Assembly: GCF_000764495.1 (NCBI RefSeq)
Contig: NZ_JRLB01000075.1
Span: 1-57,683 of the forward strand
Length of the DNA stretch: 57,683 bases
Reading direction: 5' to 3'
Source of the DNA: Nitrincola sp. A-D6
GTDB lineage: Bacteria; Pseudomonadota; Gammaproteobacteria; Pseudomonadales; Balneatricaceae
Made by a program: the position numbers and the translations under genes. Below, piece after piece: positions 1-9,649 of the stretch. Numbering within the stretch: the stretch's first letter is position 1; every line of letters starts with the position of its first letter. The notes beneath the pieces are model-generated. The model saw nothing but the letters and a program-made list of their open reading frames with translations, was not told the DNA's origin and did not search any database.

Positions 1-446
1 GACTGAGACACAGGCGCAAAAGCATTAACTACCCATAAATAAACACTGGCCAGCACAATAAGTATAATTGGTAAACGAATACGTCGAGGTACAGAGATGC
101 GATGCAACTGCATTACTGCCGTTACCAACACCACAGCCGCCAGTAGTTTCATAAACGCCAAACCCAACTCACCAGAAAGATCTGACTCCCAGAAACTCTG
201 ATTAACCGGAAATGTCAGCAGCATGGCCGAAAAACCACCCAGTGCTACAAAGCCCATAATGCCAGCGTTAAATAACCCGGCATAACCCCATTGAATGGTC
301 AAGCCCAACGCAATAATGGCATAACAACTGGCCTCTACCAGCACCCTGACGCCATAGGCTGTCCCCATCACCTGGATTAGCAATAACAGAGTAACTGCCA
401 GTGCAACCATCAGCAGGGTTTCTTTCATCGGTAATTTCATCAGCAT
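1..446 (-). CDS. livM: Branched-chain amino acid ABC transporter permease LivM (partial)
   Basis: Inner-membrane permease of a LIV-type ABC importer; only about the first 148 residues are inside the window. The reading frame starts at an ATG whose A is the last base of the livH stop codon (TGATG), a one-base overlap typical of translational coupling. The visible part is strongly hydrophobic and holds the LivM-type segment GLTIQWGYAGLFNAG. It is the fourth gene of the livG-livF-livH-livM series. The binding protein is not upstream of livG, so it may follow beyond the left edge. The transported amino acid cannot be told from this fragment. Confidence 0.85.
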   Translation of the reverse strand, partial: MLMKLPMKETLLMVALAVTLLLLIQVMGTAYGVRVLVEASCYAIIALGLTIQWGYAGLFNAGIMGFVALGGFSAMLLTFPVNQSFWESDLSGELGLAFMKLLAAVVLVTAVMQLHRISVPRRIRLPIILIVLASVYLWVVNAFAPVSQ

Positions 447-1444
447 CACAACACCTTACCTTTAAATAGCCCTGTAGGTCGCCACACCAGAATAGCCAGC
501 AAAATAAAGAAGGGAACGGTTATCTTGTATTCACTGGAGACAAATGACAGATTGGCCGGTATATCAAACCAAAGATAATCGCGTACTGGACGCAACAGTA
601 CCGACCAATTAAACACTGACAGAGTTTCGGCAAAACCTATCACGAATCCTCCTGCCAGTGCACCGTAGGGGTGTCCAACCCCCCCTACAATAGCCGCCGC
701 AAAAATCGGCAGTAACAGATGGAAACTCAGGTCAGGCTTCAATGAAACGTCCAGCGACAAGAGGGTTCCAGCCGCGGCAGCCAGACAACCGGCAATCACC
801 CAGGTCACCTTAACTACTGTATCGGTATTAATACCGGATACACGTGCCAGATCCGGATTATCTGACATGGCTCGCATCGCTTTACCCAAGCGACTGCGGG
901 TTAAAAACAGGTGCAAGGCGATAACCGCCACAACTAAAAACAGTAACAGCAGAATCTGGGGGTCGGTCAATACCAACGGACGGCTAGCCAGATCAAACGG
1001 CAGTTCAATACGATATATTTCTTTACGATCATCAATATACAGACTGCGGGCTCCAGTACCCATGAACATCCGGATCAATCCCTGCAGCATTAGCGTGACG
1101 CCTAAAGACGCCATTACCAACACAATCGGTTTAACACCATGGCTGCGCAGTGGGCGATAAAAGGCTTTATCGATATATACGGCTGACACTGCGGTTAGTG
1201 CCATTGCCAGTGGGAGCATGACAAACGCTGTCGGCAAACCCACGGCGGGACCCACAGCAGGAAAGAGGCTGGTTAGAAAAAATGCGAAGAACGCACCCAG
1301 TGTCATCAAATCAGCATGGGCAAAGTGAGCAAACCGCAAGATGCTGAAGATCAGTGTGATGCCAACAGCGCCCAACGCATAAATTGAACCTATCGTCAGC
1401 CCGGAAACCACTACGTTATTTACAAAAAAGACCAATTCGTTCAA
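446..1444 (-). CDS. livH: Branched-chain amino acid ABC transporter permease LivH
   Basis: Inner-membrane permease, 332 residues, near the family norm. It has multiple hydrophobic segments and LivH-family features: SGLTIGSIYALGAVGITLIF near the N-terminus, a conserved stretch around RAMSDNPDLARVSGIN (about 190-205), and GGVGHPYGALAGG (about 252-264). The start appears to be TTG at 1444; no ATG precedes the conserved N-terminus in frame. It lies 18 bases after livF and overlaps livM by one base, so the four genes form one transcript. Substrate is likely branched-chain or related amino acids, but LIV-family permeases also carry amides and urea. Confidence 0.9.
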   Translation of the reverse strand: MNELVFFVNNVVVSGLTIGSIYALGAVGITLIFSILRFAHFAHADLMTLGAFFAFFLTSLFPAVGPAVGLPTAFVMLPLAMALTAVSAVYIDKAFYRPLRSHGVKPIVLVMASLGVTLMLQGLIRMFMGTGARSLYIDDRKEIYRIELPFDLASRPLVLTDPQILLLLFLVVAVIALHLFLTRSRLGKAMRAMSDNPDLARVSGINTDTVVKVTWVIAGCLAAAAGTLLSLDVSLKPDLSFHLLLPIFAAAIVGGVGHPYGALAGGFVIGFAETLSVFNWSVLLRPVRDYLWFDIPANLSFVSSEYKITVPFFILLAILVWRPTGLFKGKVL

Positions 1445-1462
1445 AAGATTATCCTCAAGCCC

Positions 1463-2167
1463 TTAGCCACCCAGAAAGGCCTTGGCTACTTCGGGATCAT
1501 TGATCAGGTTTTCACCGGTATCGGTAAAACGGTTCTGACCTGCAACCAGTACAAAGCCTCTATGCGCTATTTTCAGAGCCTGCTTGGCATGCTGTTCCAC
1601 CATCAGGATACCGACACCGGCTTTATTAATGGTGATAATGCGTTCAAATATTTCGGCCATATACATGGGCGACAAGCCCGCTGTAGGTTCATCCAGCAGA
1701 ATCAGGCTGGGCTCAGTCATCAAGGCCCGCCCCATCGCCACCATCTGACGCTGACCACCGGACAATTCACCTGCAGGCTGCTGACGTTTGTCGGCTAAAG
1801 GCGGAAAAAACCCGTACACCTGGTCGAGCATATGCGCAAAACTATCCTTGCAGCTAAAGGCGCCCATCTCCAGGTTTTCCTGTACCGTCATGGAGGGAAA
1901 GATATTCTTTTCCTGAGGAACAAACGCCATTTTACGCTTTACCAGTTCAACCGGGTCGGCATTGGTGATCTCTTCTCCACGCAGCTTGATACAGCCTTCG
2001 CTGACTTTCAACAATCCGAAGATTGCTTTCAGCATAGTGGATTTTCCTGCACCATTAGGGCCGACGATGACGCCGATCTCATCCGCCTCAACAGTCATAT
2101 TCACACCATTGAGGATATTCATACCACCGTAACCGCCGTGCACATTGGTCGCTTCAAATAGTGCCAT
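1463..2167 (-). CDS. livF: Branched-chain amino acid ABC transporter ATPase LivF
   Basis: Cytoplasmic ATP-binding subunit, 234 residues, full length. Walker A is GPNGAGKST (about 37-45), the signature is LSGGQRQ (about 134-140), and Walker B with the catalytic Glu is LILLDEPTAGLSP (about 155-167). The C-terminal region has the switch histidine motif VEQH. It pairs with LivG to energise the LivH/LivM channel. The ATG at 2167 is 17 bases downstream of the livG stop. Confidence 0.93.
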   Translation of the reverse strand: MALFEATNVHGGYGGMNILNGVNMTVEADEIGVIVGPNGAGKSTMLKAIFGLLKVSEGCIKLRGEEITNADPVELVKRKMAFVPQEKNIFPSMTVQENLEMGAFSCKDSFAHMLDQVYGFFPPLADKRQQPAGELSGGQRQMVAMGRALMTEPSLILLDEPTAGLSPMYMAEIFERIITINKAGVGILMVEQHAKQALKIAHRGFVLVAGQNRFTDTGENLINDPEVAKAFLGG

Positions 2168-2184
2168 TATCTATCTCTGTCAGA

Positions 2185-2952
2185 TCAGTGTGCATCGTTG
2201 CCAAAGTAGGCTTCGATCACTTCCTGATTATTTTGAATCGCTTCAATGCTACCCTCAACCATAACGCTACCCTGCGCCAGTACAATCACCGGATTACACA
2301 ACTGTGCGATCATATCCATATCATGCTCAATTACCAAAAAGGTATAGCCCATTTCCTGATTCAAACGCTGAATATTGCGGATCAGATCCTGAAGCAAGGT
2401 ACGGTTAACACCAGCGGCTATTTCATCGAGTAACACCACACGGGCATCCACCATCATGGTACGACCCAGTTCCAGCAGTTTTTTCTGTCCACCGGACAGA
2501 TTGCCAGCCAGTTCATTACGCACATGTTTTAAGCCAATAAACTCGATAACATCCATGGCTTTCTGGCGCACCTGTAACTCCTGCTCATGCACTAGAGCCG
2601 GACGCAGCCAGGTATTAAAGATATTCTCACCTGCCTGAGGGGGCACCATCATCAGGTTTTCCAGTGCGGTCATGTGAGAAAACTCCTGCGCGATCTGAAA
2701 GGTGCGCAACAAACCACGATGAAACAGCTGGTCAGACGGAACAGCGGTGATATCGTCACCGGCAAAATGGATACTGCCGGAATCCGGAGCAAAGGTACCG
2801 GCAATCAGGTTAAACAGTGTGGACTTGCCTGCACCGTTAGGACCAATCAGTCCGGTAATAGAGCCTTCTTCAACCTGAATAGAGCAGTCATTAATAACCT
2901 GCAACGCCCCAAAGGCTTTATTGACCTGACGAACCTCTATAATAGATCCCAT
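2185..2952 (-). CDS. livG: Branched-chain amino acid ABC transporter ATPase LivG
   Basis: First gene of the transport operon, 255 residues. Walker A GPNGAGKST (about 37-45), signature LSGGQKK (about 153-159), Walker B VVLLDEIAAGVN (about 174-185), then the EHDMDMI switch region. In Walker B, the usual DEP is DEI, a variation seen in LivG-type subunits. The upstream gap to the flavoprotein gene is about 90 bases and should hold the operon promoter; I cannot pick a clear sigma-70 site there. Confidence 0.92.
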   Translation of the reverse strand: MGSIIEVRQVNKAFGALQVINDCSIQVEEGSITGLIGPNGAGKSTLFNLIAGTFAPDSGSIHFAGDDITAVPSDQLFHRGLLRTFQIAQEFSHMTALENLMMVPPQAGENIFNTWLRPALVHEQELQVRQKAMDVIEFIGLKHVRNELAGNLSGGQKKLLELGRTMMVDARVVLLDEIAAGVNRTLLQDLIRNIQRLNQEMGYTFLVIEHDMDMIAQLCNPVIVLAQGSVMVEGSIEAIQNNQEVIEAYFGNDAH

Positions 2953-3043
2953 TAATACCCCGGAAAACTGTCATTAACTGTTAATATAATACGTTAGACC
3001 TTAGTTGACTTAAAGCACCAACAAACGCTTTGCAAGGCAAGTT

Positions 3044-4279
3044 TCAAACATATTGCCCGGCACACCAACCGCTGCTCCAGGCCCATTGAAAGTTAAATCC
3101 GCCCAGCCAGCCGGTTACATCCAGAACCTCACCAATAAAGTACAGGCCAGCTACGGATTTGGTTTCAAAAGTTTTTGAAGAGATCTGATCGGTACATACA
3201 CCACCGCGGGTGACTTCAGCGGTTTTATAACCCTCAGTTCCGGCCGGGATGCAAGACCAGCACTGAAACACGCTGGCTAACGCGGCTATATCGGCATGAC
3301 TAAGCTGTGCGACCGGCTTGTCAACCAACGCCTGTAACTCAGGGAATGCCAACCAGGCAAGCACAACACGCTTGGGTAGTAAGCGCGATAGCAGAGTTTT
3401 CAATTCGGCCTTTTCACCCGCCTGTTGCCATTCACGCAAACAGGCTTGCAGGTCATGATCAGGTAAAAAGTTGATCTGGACCGCCTCGCCCGGATGCCAA
3501 TAATTACTGATTTGCAGTACCGCCGGGCCACTCAATCCTTTATGGGTAAACAGCAAGGCTTCTTTAAACGTCTGATTGTTGCAGCTGATACTCACCGGCA
3601 GTGCCACTCCCGCCAGGGATTGCGCCAGCGCAAGCCGTTCGCCTTTGAAGGTGAAGGGTACCAATGAGGCTTGTAGATCAGTCACTTGCAAGCCAAACTG
3701 CCTGGCCAGATCATAGCCGAAACCACTGGCACCCAAGGTGGGAATAGAAGGGCCACCGGTCGCTACAACCAATGACTCGCAGCGCACAGGACCCAGGGCA
3801 GTTTGCAGCTCAAACCTGGCTGTATCTGGCTCAGTTTGTTGTGTGTGAGTTGCCGTATCAATGGAGGACAGTTGGGTAATCTGCTGAACCGCGCAGCGGG
3901 TTTCGATAGTCACTCCCCCGGCTTCGCATTCCGCCAACAGAATATTAAGAATATCCTTGGCGCGATTATCACAAAACAGCTGCCCCAGGGTTTTTTCGTG
4001 GTAGGCCAGTTGATGCTTATCCACCAGCGACAAGAAATCATATTGGCTGAAGCGTTTCAGTGCAGAAATACAAAAATGCGGATTGGCTGACAAAAAGTTA
4101 GCCGGCTCCACCCATTGATTGGTGAAGTTACACCGCCCTCCCCCTGACATAAGTATTTTCTTGCCAACTTTATTGGCATGATCCACAACCAAAACCCGTC
4201 GGCCCCGCTGCCCCGCCGTTGCCGCACACATCAAACCAGCAGCGCCAGCCCCAATAATCACACAATCGAAATAACGCAT
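3044..4279 (-). CDS. NAD(P)/FAD-dependent oxidoreductase, HI0933/YhiN (BaiN-like) family
   Basis: Predicted cytosolic flavoprotein, 411 residues, normal for the family. The N-terminus has the FAD-binding Rossmann motif GAGAAG (residues 10-15), followed by the family signature KKILMSGGGRCNFTN (about 40-54). A second conserved Gly-rich segment VVATGGPSIP lies near 170, and the C-terminus carries GLYFIGEVLDVTGWLGGFNFQWAWSSG, which closes the FAD site. Physiological substrate is not known for most members. It stands alone between the liv operon and the amidase gene, in the same direction as both. Confidence 0.88.
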   Translation of the reverse strand: MRYFDCVIIGAGAAGLMCAATAGQRGRRVLVVDHANKVGKKILMSGGGRCNFTNQWVEPANFLSANPHFCISALKRFSQYDFLSLVDKHQLAYHEKTLGQLFCDNRAKDILNILLAECEAGGVTIETRCAVQQITQLSSIDTATHTQQTEPDTARFELQTALGPVRCESLVVATGGPSIPTLGASGFGYDLARQFGLQVTDLQASLVPFTFKGERLALAQSLAGVALPVSISCNNQTFKEALLFTHKGLSGPAVLQISNYWHPGEAVQINFLPDHDLQACLREWQQAGEKAELKTLLSRLLPKRVVLAWLAFPELQALVDKPVAQLSHADIAALASVFQCWSCIPAGTEGYKTAEVTRGGVCTDQISSKTFETKSVAGLYFIGEVLDVTGWLGGFNFQWAWSSGWCAGQYV

Positions 4280-4360
4280 CGGACTCTTCGCAGGCTCTGA
4301 TTACAAAACCGCTAGGATAGCATGACAAGGTTCAGCTGGAACATAACGCGCACTCGATAA

Positions 4361-5233
4361 TCAGGGCCTCAAGGGTGTCAACCAATGACTGTAAACCCAA
4401 CCGGTTGTATCAGCCTGACCATTAACCAACTCACTGACTAACCACCATTTTCCTTCTGCTTCCAAGCGAATAAGTTGGGTATCCCGACGCAGTGTTTTAA
4501 CCACAGCAGTATCGATACCAGGGCCTGTTCTGAGGTTAAGCCCGGATACCGCGGTTACACTAAAAACAGTTTCATGATGTGTAGTATCTGATTCAATTGG
4601 CTCATCTACACGGTCATCCATTCGAGACATCAACATATTGCGAAAACGCACCATGGGAAAAGCGGGGCCTGGATCCTGTTTTCGCCCGGGAGAGATATCA
4701 TCGTGTCCCACTATAGCCTCTGGCGAAAGCTGGTAGTGCTGCAGCAAGGCGCGCACAATATCAATCGTTGTTTGCATTTGTTCAGGCGAATAGGCTTCCC
4801 AACCACGTAACTGGCCATCATATTTATGCGCCATTCGGACTACACCCTCGTCTTCCACCGGGGTGCCCGCCCAGGAGCGCCAGTGTCCGGGCTCACCCAT
4901 CAGCCAGCCCCAATTCACCAGTTCAATACCAACAGAATAGCTGTTTAAATTCCGTGTGCCCTGCCATTCAGAACGTCCTGCATGCCAGCAGCGTTCATGA
5001 AAACGTGCCATTTGTACTGTACTGCCATCTTTTCCTATCACCAAATGAGCTGAGGTTTGGCTATTACGATTTTTAAAAGTAGAAACGGCCGACTCCACCG
5101 TGCTACCACCGGTATAATGAATCACAATAAAAGCAGGCTTTTTTTCAACTAAATTTCCCCGTTTATTGGGCGTTTCATTCCAGCTGGCACGTTCACCTGT
5201 ATCGTGATAAAGCAAATGATTTCTTATTTTCAT
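4361..5233 (-). CDS. N-acetylmuramoyl-L-alanine amidase with C-terminal SH3 domain
   Basis: Zinc amidase of the Amidase_2 (AmpD/PGRP) fold, which cleaves the bond between muramic acid and the stem peptide. Motifs are FIVIHYTGG (first zinc His, about residue 38), CWHAG (about 82-86), SVGIELVNWG, and VGHDDISPGRKQDPGP, which carries the second zinc His and the Asp ligand. Residues about 220-288 form a bacterial SH3 domain (NLRTGPGIDTAVVKTL ... GWVYSHWL). No signal peptide or lipobox is visible: the protein begins MKIRNHLLYHDTGERASWNE. That suggests a cytosolic recycling role or an unrecognised export route. A stand-alone gene with no phage genes around it. Confidence 0.85.
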   Translation of the reverse strand: MKIRNHLLYHDTGERASWNETPNKRGNLVEKKPAFIVIHYTGGSTVESAVSTFKNRNSQTSAHLVIGKDGSTVQMARFHERCWHAGRSEWQGTRNLNSYSVGIELVNWGWLMGEPGHWRSWAGTPVEDEGVVRMAHKYDGQLRGWEAYSPEQMQTTIDIVRALLQHYQLSPEAIVGHDDISPGRKQDPGPAFPMVRFRNMLMSRMDDRVDEPIESDTTHHETVFSVTAVSGLNLRTGPGIDTAVVKTLRRDTQLIRLEAEGKWWLVSELVNGQADTTGWVYSHWLTPLRP

Positions 5234-5425
5234 GAGGCACCTCTTTCAGTTAAGAAGGCCTCAGTCTTAAGTTAAATTATTGCCCGATGGCATAATTCTA
5301 TTACAAGGTGATAATAGATTGATGGCCTAGGTTTTACAGATGGAATCTCAATTTAATTTAGCCTAGCAAGGATTCAGGGTAAGTCAAAAAACCCGTCGCT
5401 CTTTCAACTCAATTAGTAAGACAGG

Positions 5426-6027
5426 CTAGTTCCAGGGCACAAGTGTCATAGCCACCAGGCACAAAAGTGCCGCCATACCGCCATCAAATACACGCCAATG
5501 CGTTGGGGAGCGTAAGTAGGTTGCCAGTTTGGGCGCAAAGCCGGTCAGCATAGTGAACCAGGTTAGTGAAGCAAAACAGGCACCGAATACAAACATCAGC
5601 TTATCACTCTGGGCGGCGCCGACACTGCCAATCAATACCACTGTATCTATATATACGTGCGGATTAAGCAGGGTTATCGCCAGGGCAGTAAGCCCCACTT
5701 GCCAGGCATTTTGCACCCTCACCGGCTTGGCTGCTTGCAAACCGCCGGTACCTTTCAGCGCTCGCTGTGCCGCGTTGAATGCCAGCCACAGCAATAGCGC
5801 CACTCCCATCCAACTGAGTACTGGAATCAGTGGCGGCACCCATACCTTAAGTTGATTGACGCCATACACTCCCAGCGTAATCAGAATCGCATCACACAGA
5901 ATACAAACCAGTGCAATGACCACGCGGTGATTGCCACGCATGGATTGACTGAGCACCCAGCATTTTGCGCCCCTATGGCGACAATTAATCCCAACGCAAC
6001 AATATAACCGGTAAAAAACACTGACAT
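5426..6027 (-). CDS. argO: Arginine/lysine exporter ArgO (LysE family), apparent one-base deletion
   Basis: Inner-membrane basic amino acid exporter. The conserved N-terminus (MSVFFTGYIVALGLIVAIGAQ) starts at the ATG at 6027. The rest (WVLSQSMRGNHRVVIALVC to the end) is in another frame. One added base near 5956-5963, at the AQNA/WVL junction, joins them into about 200 residues, the usual LysE/ArgO length. The C-terminal part has the TLLNPHVYIDT motif of the family. It is divergent from the LysR regulator gene, which matches the argP-argO pair known in enterobacteria, where ArgP activates argO in response to arginine. I treat the break as a consensus error, though a natural mutation cannot be excluded. 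Confidence 0.85.
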
Positions 6028-6129
6028 GCCAGACTCCCTGATAAAAACCCATCAACATACTGTGCAAGACTAACGAAGCCAGCTATCATTAATCCAACGA
6101 ATTATATTTACGGAATATTAGCTAAGCTT

Positions 6130-6996
6130 ATGATTGATTACCGCCTGCTACAAGCCATGGCCGCCGTACTGGAACAGGGCGGTTTTGAAAAAGCGGCCAA
6201 CTACCTGCATCTGACGCAGTCCGCAGTCAGTCAACGTATCAAGCAACTGGAGCATTTACTGGGTCAGCCTGTGCTCATCCGCAGTCAGCCGCCCAGAGCT
6301 ACATCTCTGGGACAACGCTTACATAACCATTTACAAAGAGTCAGACAACTTGAAGCGGGTTTGGAACTATCGGCTAACCCGGAAGATCTGATCATCCGCA
6401 TCACGGTAAATGCTGATTCGCTGGACACCTGGCTACCTGCCGCATTGGTGCTGGAAGACTACCCTCTTCTGCGCTTTGAGGTATCTGTTGAAGACCAGGC
6501 CGTTGGACTGCGACGGATGAAACAGGGTGAGGTGATGGCTTGCCTGTGCGCCAGCGCCGAACCGGTTAATGGCGGGGATGTCATTCCTCTGGGCGTGATG
6601 CGCTACCGCGCACTGGCCAGCCCAGCCTTTATTCAACGCTACCATTTGACGCCACCAGAGCCAGCTACCTTCCATCAGGCCCCCTGCCTGGTTTACAGCC
6701 GGGACGACCGCTTGCAGCATCAGTTTCTTGCTGATGTAGCCGGAACCGAGCCACTTTACACCCACCACTTACCCTCATCAGAGGGCTTCATCAAAGCCGC
6801 CAAAGCAGGTCTGGGTTATGGCATGATGCCGGAACTTCAAGTGGCTGATGAGTTGCAATCGGGACAACTGGTGGATGTGATGCCCGGTTACAGTCTGGAT
6901 GTGCCGCTCTACTGGCATTTCTGGCAGATGGAGAGTCCAGTGATGGAAACGCTGAGGACATCGGTTGCACGAGCTGCCGGTACTGCGCTTTATTGA
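6130..6996 (+). CDS. argP: LysR-family regulator ArgP
   Basis: Transcription factor of 288 residues. The N-terminal winged helix-turn-helix (about 3-60) reads AAVLEQGGFEKAANYLHLTQSAVSQRIKQLE, which matches ArgP/IciA closely; a LysR substrate domain follows (about 90-285). It is divergent from argO with about 100 bases between start codons, so the shared region should carry the ArgP operator. In E. coli, ArgP responds to lysine and arginine and controls argO and lysine genes. The 3' end overlaps the convergent amidotransferase gene by 7 bases. Confidence 0.88.
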   Translation: MIDYRLLQAMAAVLEQGGFEKAANYLHLTQSAVSQRIKQLEHLLGQPVLIRSQPPRATSLGQRLHNHLQRVRQLEAGLELSANPEDLIIRITVNADSLDTWLPAALVLEDYPLLRFEVSVEDQAVGLRRMKQGEVMACLCASAEPVNGGDVIPLGVMRYRALASPAFIQRYHLTPPEPATFHQAPCLVYSRDDRLQHQFLADVAGTEPLYTHHLPSSEGFIKAAKAGLGYGMMPELQVADELQSGQLVDVMPGYSLDVPLYWHFWQMESPVMETLRTSVARAAGTALY

Positions 6997-7727
6997 GCTG
7001 TTTGCAGGCGCTGTTCTACAGATACTTTAATCAGCTGTTCGAATAAGCGCCGCTGACGAGGCATGAAAATCAGAAACTCTGGATGCCATTGCACCCCAAG
7101 AAGGTAAGGTTGCTGGGGATCTTCTATAGCCTGAACGATACCATCCAGGTCATGCGCCGCAATGCGCAGGCCGTTACCAATACGATCCATAGCCTGATTA
7201 TGCAGGCTATTAATACGACAAGGCCCAGGGCCCAGCAGTTGCTTAAGTAATCCATCAGTTTCCAGCAACAGAGTTTTCAGTGGCAACAGAGTTCGCCGGT
7301 TGGATGTTTTCCGGCGTTTGGTTTTGAGATCCTGATGCAGAGAGCCCCCACGACAAACATTCAACAACTGGGCTCCGCGGCAGATACCCAATAACGGAAC
7401 CTCTCGGAACAAGGCCTGGTCAATAACAGCTTTTTCCAGTTGGTCCCTGGCTGAATCATATTTAGGTTCCACTTCAGGCTCTGATGCATAGAGTACCGGA
7501 TCGATATCATGACCACCGGTGACGACAACCCCATCAAACGCAAACTCAGATAATTGAGCATGCTGACTGGGTCTGAGCTGTAAAGGTTGCCCACCATAGA
7601 GACGAACCATCAGCGCAACCAGGCTTCGCGGCCCCAAAGCTCCTCGCTCAGGACCGGTAATTGCAATTACAGGCTTTCTCAATCCATGCTCTCCTTCTAC
7701 ATCGGATAAGTTGTTAACCAACAACAT
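6990..7727 (-). CDS. Class I glutamine amidotransferase-like hydrolase, PuuD/peptidase C26 family
   Basis: Likely hydrolyses gamma-glutamyl conjugates, like gamma-glutamyl-GABA hydrolase PuuD of putrescine breakdown. 245 residues. The nucleophile elbow is GICRGAQ (Cys116), and the partners are His215 and Glu217 in QWHPE. TGGHDIDP (about 70-77) is the oxyanion-region motif of this family. No other puu genes are nearby, so the substrate is uncertain; polyamine or glutamine-conjugate turnover are options. The ATG at 7727 could be replaced by a later start, since the first 15 or so residues precede the conserved core. Confidence 0.8.
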   Translation of the reverse strand: MLLVNNLSDVEGEHGLRKPVIAITGPERGALGPRSLVALMVRLYGGQPLQLRPSQHAQLSEFAFDGVVVTGGHDIDPVLYASEPEVEPKYDSARDQLEKAVIDQALFREVPLLGICRGAQLLNVCRGGSLHQDLKTKRRKTSNRRTLLPLKTLLLETDGLLKQLLGPGPCRINSLHNQAMDRIGNGLRIAAHDLDGIVQAIEDPQQPYLLGVQWHPEFLIFMPRQRRLFEQLIKVSVEQRLQTAQ

Positions 7728-7790
7728 ACCACAACCACCCCGTAGAGATCAGCCTGAGCCACCCTGTAGCTATATAGACTAAACCAAGTG

Positions 7791-9599
7791 TCAAAGCGGC
7801 CAGAAAATAAGCAGTAATGGCAGGCTCACCGCACATACCAGCAACTCAACCGGTAAGCCCAAGCGCCAGTAGTCACCAAAACGAAATCCCCCCGGCCCCA
7901 GGATCAGGGTATTATTTTGATGGCCTATCGGGGTTAAAAATGCACAGGAAGAACCGATAGCTACTGCCATTAAAAAGGCATCCGGGTTCAAGTTGAAGGA
8001 CGATGCTGTTCCTATAGCGATTGGGCACATTATCGCGGCGGTGGCGGCATTATTAATCACCCCGGATAAGAGCATGGTTACGACTAAAATCAATGCCAGG
8101 GCCAATACAGAGTTACCCTGCGCTATCGTCTCCAGTAAAAAGTTTGCAACTAAAGAAGCGGTTCCCGTGGACTCCATTACATTGGCCACAGGGATCAGGG
8201 CACCAAGCAGTACAATTACCGGCCAGTCGACTGCTGTATAAATAGAGCGCAACGGCAGGGTTTTGGCTAGCATGGAGACCAGCACCGCGAAAGCGAAGGC
8301 AATGGCTGTGGGTAAAATACCGAAGGCAGCCAGAGCGATAGCGGCAACAAATATTACACTGGCTGTAATCGCCTTGTTTTTATCCGGTATATTCAGTTCG
8401 CGCTCAGCAAGCGGTATACAACTGTAATCAGACGCAAACTCCATAACTGTGTCTTGTGGCCCCTGCATCAGCAACAGATCGCCTGCTTTTATTTTTATCG
8501 TCCTTAAACGGGCATGAGATTTATGATCCTCTCTGGACAAGGCAAGTAGATTTATCCCGTAGCGGGTTCGCAGCAAGATATCTTTAGCAGAGCGTCCAAC
8601 CAGTGCAGATTCTTCTCTGACGACCAGTTCAACCAATAGAGTTTCCGCAGGACTTGCGGCTTCCTTGTCATCTTTCTCCTGATCAACATCAGAAGGCTCC
8701 CTACCCTCTGTAGCCTCCTCCAGTTTGAGCCCCAGGCTGGTTAACACATCCGACAATGACTCAACATCGGCTTCAATAATCAGAATATCATTGGCCAGAA
8801 CTTTGCGGCCATAGCCTGGTGCGTTGATTTTCACCTCGTTACGTACCAGGGCAATTATCTGAGCATCAGCTTCATCAAGAACCGCCTCAATATCCCGTAA
8901 GCGCTGGTTAGCAGCCTTGCTTTTTTCAGGGACCCGAACCTCGGTAATATAGGCTCCTGTATCGAAGCTTTCACTCGCCCCATTTTTTCTGACCGGTACC
9001 AGCCGCCAACCCAGCAGGGCAACGAATAACACACACACCAAAGCCACCGGCAAACCTACCAGGGTAAAATCAAACATTGAAAATGCACCAGCGGATTCCA
9101 GTTCAGAGCGGAAGCCAGACACTATCAGGTTGGGTGGTGTACCTATGAGGGTTGTCATCCCCCCCAGAATCGTCCCAAAGGCCAAAGGCATAAGGACCTG
9201 CCCGGATGACAAGCCAAGACGACCGGACATCTGCATGGCAACCGGCATCAACAGCGCCATTGCACCAACATTATTCATAAAACCGGAAAGCAAAGCACCC
9301 AGACCTGTCAGGGCGGCAATACTCAGTGTCACCCCGGCATTTTTGGGTAAAGCATAGCGCGTTAAAATATCCACAGCACCCGAAGTCTGTAGCGCACGGC
9401 TCAGCACCAGCACACAGGCAACAGTCACCACGGCGGGGTGGGAAAATCCGGTAAAGGCTTGTGCTGAATCCAGTAATCCAACCAGGACACAGGCCAACAA
9501 GGCCGCTCCTGCAACCATATCATGGCGCCAACGCCCCCACATGAACAGCACCATGGTGGCCAGCAGTATTACCAGAATCAGGCTCTGGTCTTGTGTCAT
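7791..9599 (-). CDS. SLC13/DASS-type anion permease with two RCK_C (TrkA-C) domains
   Basis: Inner-membrane carrier of about 602 residues. Hydrophobic halves at both ends enclose a cytosolic insert (about 205-385) with two TrkA-C-like modules. The first membrane half has SGFMNNVGAMALLMPVA and GTPPNLIVSG; the second has SGVINNAATAAIMCPIAI and a matching C-terminal pore region. These are the paired motifs of sodium-coupled dicarboxylate/sulfate carriers. I prefer the ATG at 9599 because GAGAG lies about 8 bases upstream of it, while the ATG at 9620 has no ribosome binding site. The substrate (sulfate, dicarboxylate or other anion) is not determined. Confidence 0.83.
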   Translation of the reverse strand: MTQDQSLILVILLATMVLFMWGRWRHDMVAGAALLACVLVGLLDSAQAFTGFSHPAVVTVACVLVLSRALQTSGAVDILTRYALPKNAGVTLSIAALTGLGALLSGFMNNVGAMALLMPVAMQMSGRLGLSSGQVLMPLAFGTILGGMTTLIGTPPNLIVSGFRSELESAGAFSMFDFTLVGLPVALVCVLFVALLGWRLVPVRKNGASESFDTGAYITEVRVPEKSKAANQRLRDIEAVLDEADAQIIALVRNEVKINAPGYGRKVLANDILIIEADVESLSDVLTSLGLKLEEATEGREPSDVDQEKDDKEAASPAETLLVELVVREESALVGRSAKDILLRTRYGINLLALSREDHKSHARLRTIKIKAGDLLLMQGPQDTVMEFASDYSCIPLAERELNIPDKNKAITASVIFVAAIALAAFGILPTAIAFAFAVLVSMLAKTLPLRSIYTAVDWPVIVLLGALIPVANVMESTGTASLVANFLLETIAQGNSVLALALILVVTMLLSGVINNAATAAIMCPIAIGTASSFNLNPDAFLMAVAIGSSCAFLTPIGHQNNTLILGPGGFRFGDYWRLGLPVELLVCAVSLPLLLIFWPL

Positions 9600-9649
9600 C
9601 GCATCAACTCTCAAGTCCATTAGGTAGAACAGGCCGCACCAGTCAATAC

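Noticed and set aside
4361-5233. Prophage lysis gene
   Set aside because: The amidase has an SH3 domain and no holin, tail or integrase genes around it.
7993-9357. Antisense open frames across the SLC13 and other membrane genes
   Set aside because: They mirror codon bias of the real genes, have no start signals and encode low-complexity Ser/Thr/Arg-rich products.
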